Assembly: GCF_036621135.1 (NCBI RefSeq)
Contig: NZ_JAZIBG010000036.1
Coordinates: forward strand, 186,001 to 250,000
Direction of reading: 5' to 3'
From: Aquincola agrisoli
GTDB taxonomy: Bacteria > Pseudomonadota > Gammaproteobacteria > Burkholderiales > Burkholderiaceae_C
Length of the DNA: 64,000 nt
Of this stretch, positions 62,574 to 64,000 are shown piece after piece; the first letter of the stretch is position 1; each line of letters starts with the position of its first letter. The notes under the pieces were generated by a model. It ran no database searches, was not told the origin of the DNA, and saw nothing but the letters and a program-made list of their open reading frames with translations. A program made the translations under genes and the position numbers.

Positions 62574-64000
62574 ATGACCACGACCGCCTCCGCCGCCGCC
62601 TCGCCCGCCACCCTGGCCGCGCTCTACCGACACGTCTGGCAGCACGCCGAGGGCGCCCGGGCGCGCTTCGCGCTGGCGCTGTCGATGCTCGGCAGCTCGC
62701 AGTTGCTGAAGCTCGCGATGCCGTGGATGGCCGCGCAGGCGATCAACGGCATCCAGGCCGGGGGTCGGGCCGGGCTGGCGCCGGCCTGCACATGGATCGC
62801 CGGCATCCTCGCGTGCTACGTGGGCTGCTGGCTGCTGCACGGCCCCGGGCGGGTGATGGAACGCTCGGTGGCGCTGCGCGTGCGCCGCAGCGTGGCCGAT
62901 GCGCTCTACGCGCGGCTGCTGGGCGCGCCGCTCGGCTGGCACGAGCAGCACCACTCCGGCGACCTGCAGCACCGCATGGCCCAGGCGAGCGGCGCGCTCT
63001 TCACCTTCACGCAGAGCCAGTTCATCTACCTGCAGAACGCCATCAACCTGTGCGGGCCGGTGCTGGCGCTGTGGTGGCTGTCGCCCACGACGGGCGGCGC
63101 GGCCGTGGCCGGGCTGGTGCTGATCTCCGCGGCGATCGTCGGCTTCGACGGCGCCCTGATGGGGCTGGCGCAGCGCGAGAACCAGGCCGAGCGGCGGTAT
63201 GCGGCGCGGCTGCTGGACTTCGTCGGCAACGTGTCGTCGGTGTTGAGCCTGCGGCTGCAGCACAGCACGCGCCGCCTGCTGGACCACCGCCTGCAGGCAG
63301 TCTTCGAGCCGCTGCGGCGCAGCATCGTCCTCAACGAATGGAAGTGGTGCACGGTCGACCTGTCGGGCGTGCTGCTGTCGTGGGGGCTGGTGGGCCTCTA
63401 CGTGGTGGCGGCCACCGGCCAGGCGGCCGGCGCCGGGGCCGCGGCCGGCGGCACGCTGCTGCTGGGCAGCCTCTTCATGGTGTACCAGTACGCGCAGCAG
63501 GCCGCGGGCGTGCTCGGCACCATCGCCTCCCAGTACCAGCAGATCTCCCGTACGCGCACCGACTTTGCGAGCGCCGACGTGGTCTGGCAGGCGCCGCGGC
63601 GGCAGGCGGCGCAGGCGGCGGCACCTGCGGGGTGGCAGCGGATCGACGTGCAGGACCTGGCGTTCCGCCGGCCCGCGCAGGCCGAGGCCGACGAGCGCGG
63701 CGGGCTGCAGGCGGTGTCGCTGTCGCTGCGCCGCGGCGAGCGGCTGGCGCTGGTCGGCCCGAGCGGCGCCGGCAAGAGCACGCTGCTGCGCTGCCTGGCC
63801 GGCCTCTACGAGGCCCGCGCCGGCAGCATCGTGGTCGACGGCGGCACGCTGCCGGGCGTGCGCCACCTCGGCGGGTTCGCCACGCTGATCCCGCAGGAGG
63901 CCGAGATCTTCGAAGCGTCGGTGCGGGAGAACATCGCCTTCGACGAGGACGTGCCCGCCGACGACCTCGCCCGTGCCGTGCATGCCAGCGCGTTCGACAC
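62574..64000 (+). CDS. ABC exporter, membrane domain fused to ATPase (truncated by window edge)
   Basis: The frame is open to the right edge (475 codons). Residues about 30-330 form a six-helix type I exporter domain (ARFALALSMLGSSQLLKLAMPWMAA, WIAGILACYVGCWLL, GTLLLGSLFMVYQYAQQAAGV). The ATPase domain begins near 360, with Walker A GPSGAGKST and Q-loop TLIPQEAEIFEASVRENIAFD; the signature motif and Walker B lie beyond the window. Residues 117-135 (APLGWHEQHHSGDLQHRMAQA) match the coupling-helix region. Its place after the glycan operon suggests export of a lipid-linked glycan or peptide (inference). Confidence 0.88.
   Translation, partial: MTTTASAAASPATLAALYRHVWQHAEGARARFALALSMLGSSQLLKLAMPWMAAQAINGIQAGGRAGLAPACTWIAGILACYVGCWLLHGPGRVMERSVALRVRRSVADALYARLLGAPLGWHEQHHSGDLQHRMAQASGALFTFTQSQFIYLQNAINLCGPVLALWWLSPTTGGAAVAGLVLISAAIVGFDGALMGLAQRENQAERRYAARLLDFVGNVSSVLSLRLQHSTRRLLDHRLQAVFEPLRRSIVLNEWKWCTVDLSGVLLSWGLVGLYVVAATGQAAGAGAAAGGTLLLGSLFMVYQYAQQAAGVLGTIASQYQQISRTRTDFASADVVWQAPRRQAAQAAAPAGWQRIDVQDLAFRRPAQAEADERGGLQAVSLSLRRGERLALVGPSGAGKSTLLRCLAGLYEARAGSIVVDGGTLPGVRHLGGFATLIPQEAEIFEASVRENIAFDEDVPADDLARAVHASAFD

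Overview
The window is about 70% GC and reads like a chromosome segment of a betaproteobacterium of the order Burkholderiales, probably the Rubrivivax/Leptothrix/Azohydromonas side. The pointers are two Bug-type (TctC) tricarboxylate-transporter binding proteins, a DUF4148 protein and a YQQWRNEQ-type glycine-rich protein. I see no rRNA, tRNA, CRISPR array, transposase or integrase. Both ends are cut inside genes: a DUF4347/beta-helix protein at the left and an ABC transporter at the right.

Layout. 1-1.6 kb: N-terminal part of a large secreted-type repeat protein. 1.8-6.9 kb: a sugar-acid-like catabolic locus with two Bug receptors, an enolase-superfamily enzyme, a LacI regulator with a perfect palindromic operator and a GntR/FCD regulator. 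7.0-17.8 kb: a minus-strand block holding a beta-CASP nuclease-like protein and a compact toxin-complex (Tc)-like pair, namely a short TcA-like protein ending in a TcB-binding region and a SpvB-RHS (TcB/TcC-like) protein with a membrane/HEAGH C-terminus. 17.9-34.9 kb: a DUF1264 lipoprotein, a membrane PQQ glucose dehydrogenase (gcd), an accessory sigma-54 (called rpoN2 here), a NtrC-type activator, two hybrid histidine kinases (one a CheB/CheR fusion), an orphan receiver protein and a DUF4148 repeat protein. 35-56 kb: stress and envelope genes, including a glycosidase-glycosyltransferase fusion, glf, small membrane proteins, a zinc alcohol dehydrogenase, a DUF4142 lipoprotein, a GST, a phosphohistidine phosphatase-like protein, a glycine-rich low-complexity protein, an HPII-type catalase, a YdeP-type molybdoenzyme, a PQQ sugar dehydrogenase/PEBP fusion, an SDR and a carbamoyltransferase. 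56.3-62.4 kb: six glycan genes, each overlapping the next by ATGA. 62.6 kb to the end: an ABC exporter.

Main result. From 18.7 to 56.3 kb nearly every transcription unit is preceded, usually 20-60 nt before its start codon, by a -24/-12 sigma-54 promoter: GG, ten bases, GC, mostly of the form GG(C/A)A(C/T)-N5-TTGC. I count 18 such elements on both strands, often in divergent pairs, and one of them precedes rpoN2 itself. They sit before genes that many other bacteria place under sigma-S or EcfG (catalase HPII, DUF4142, DUF1264, small glycine-zipper or membrane proteins, glucose dehydrogenase, alcohol dehydrogenase, surface glycan genes). My reading is that this locus is a self-contained sigma-54 stress/envelope regulon: its own sigma factor, its own activator, hybrid kinases as inputs and the target genes around them. 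The promoters and the regulator genes are seen directly; the wiring between them is inference.
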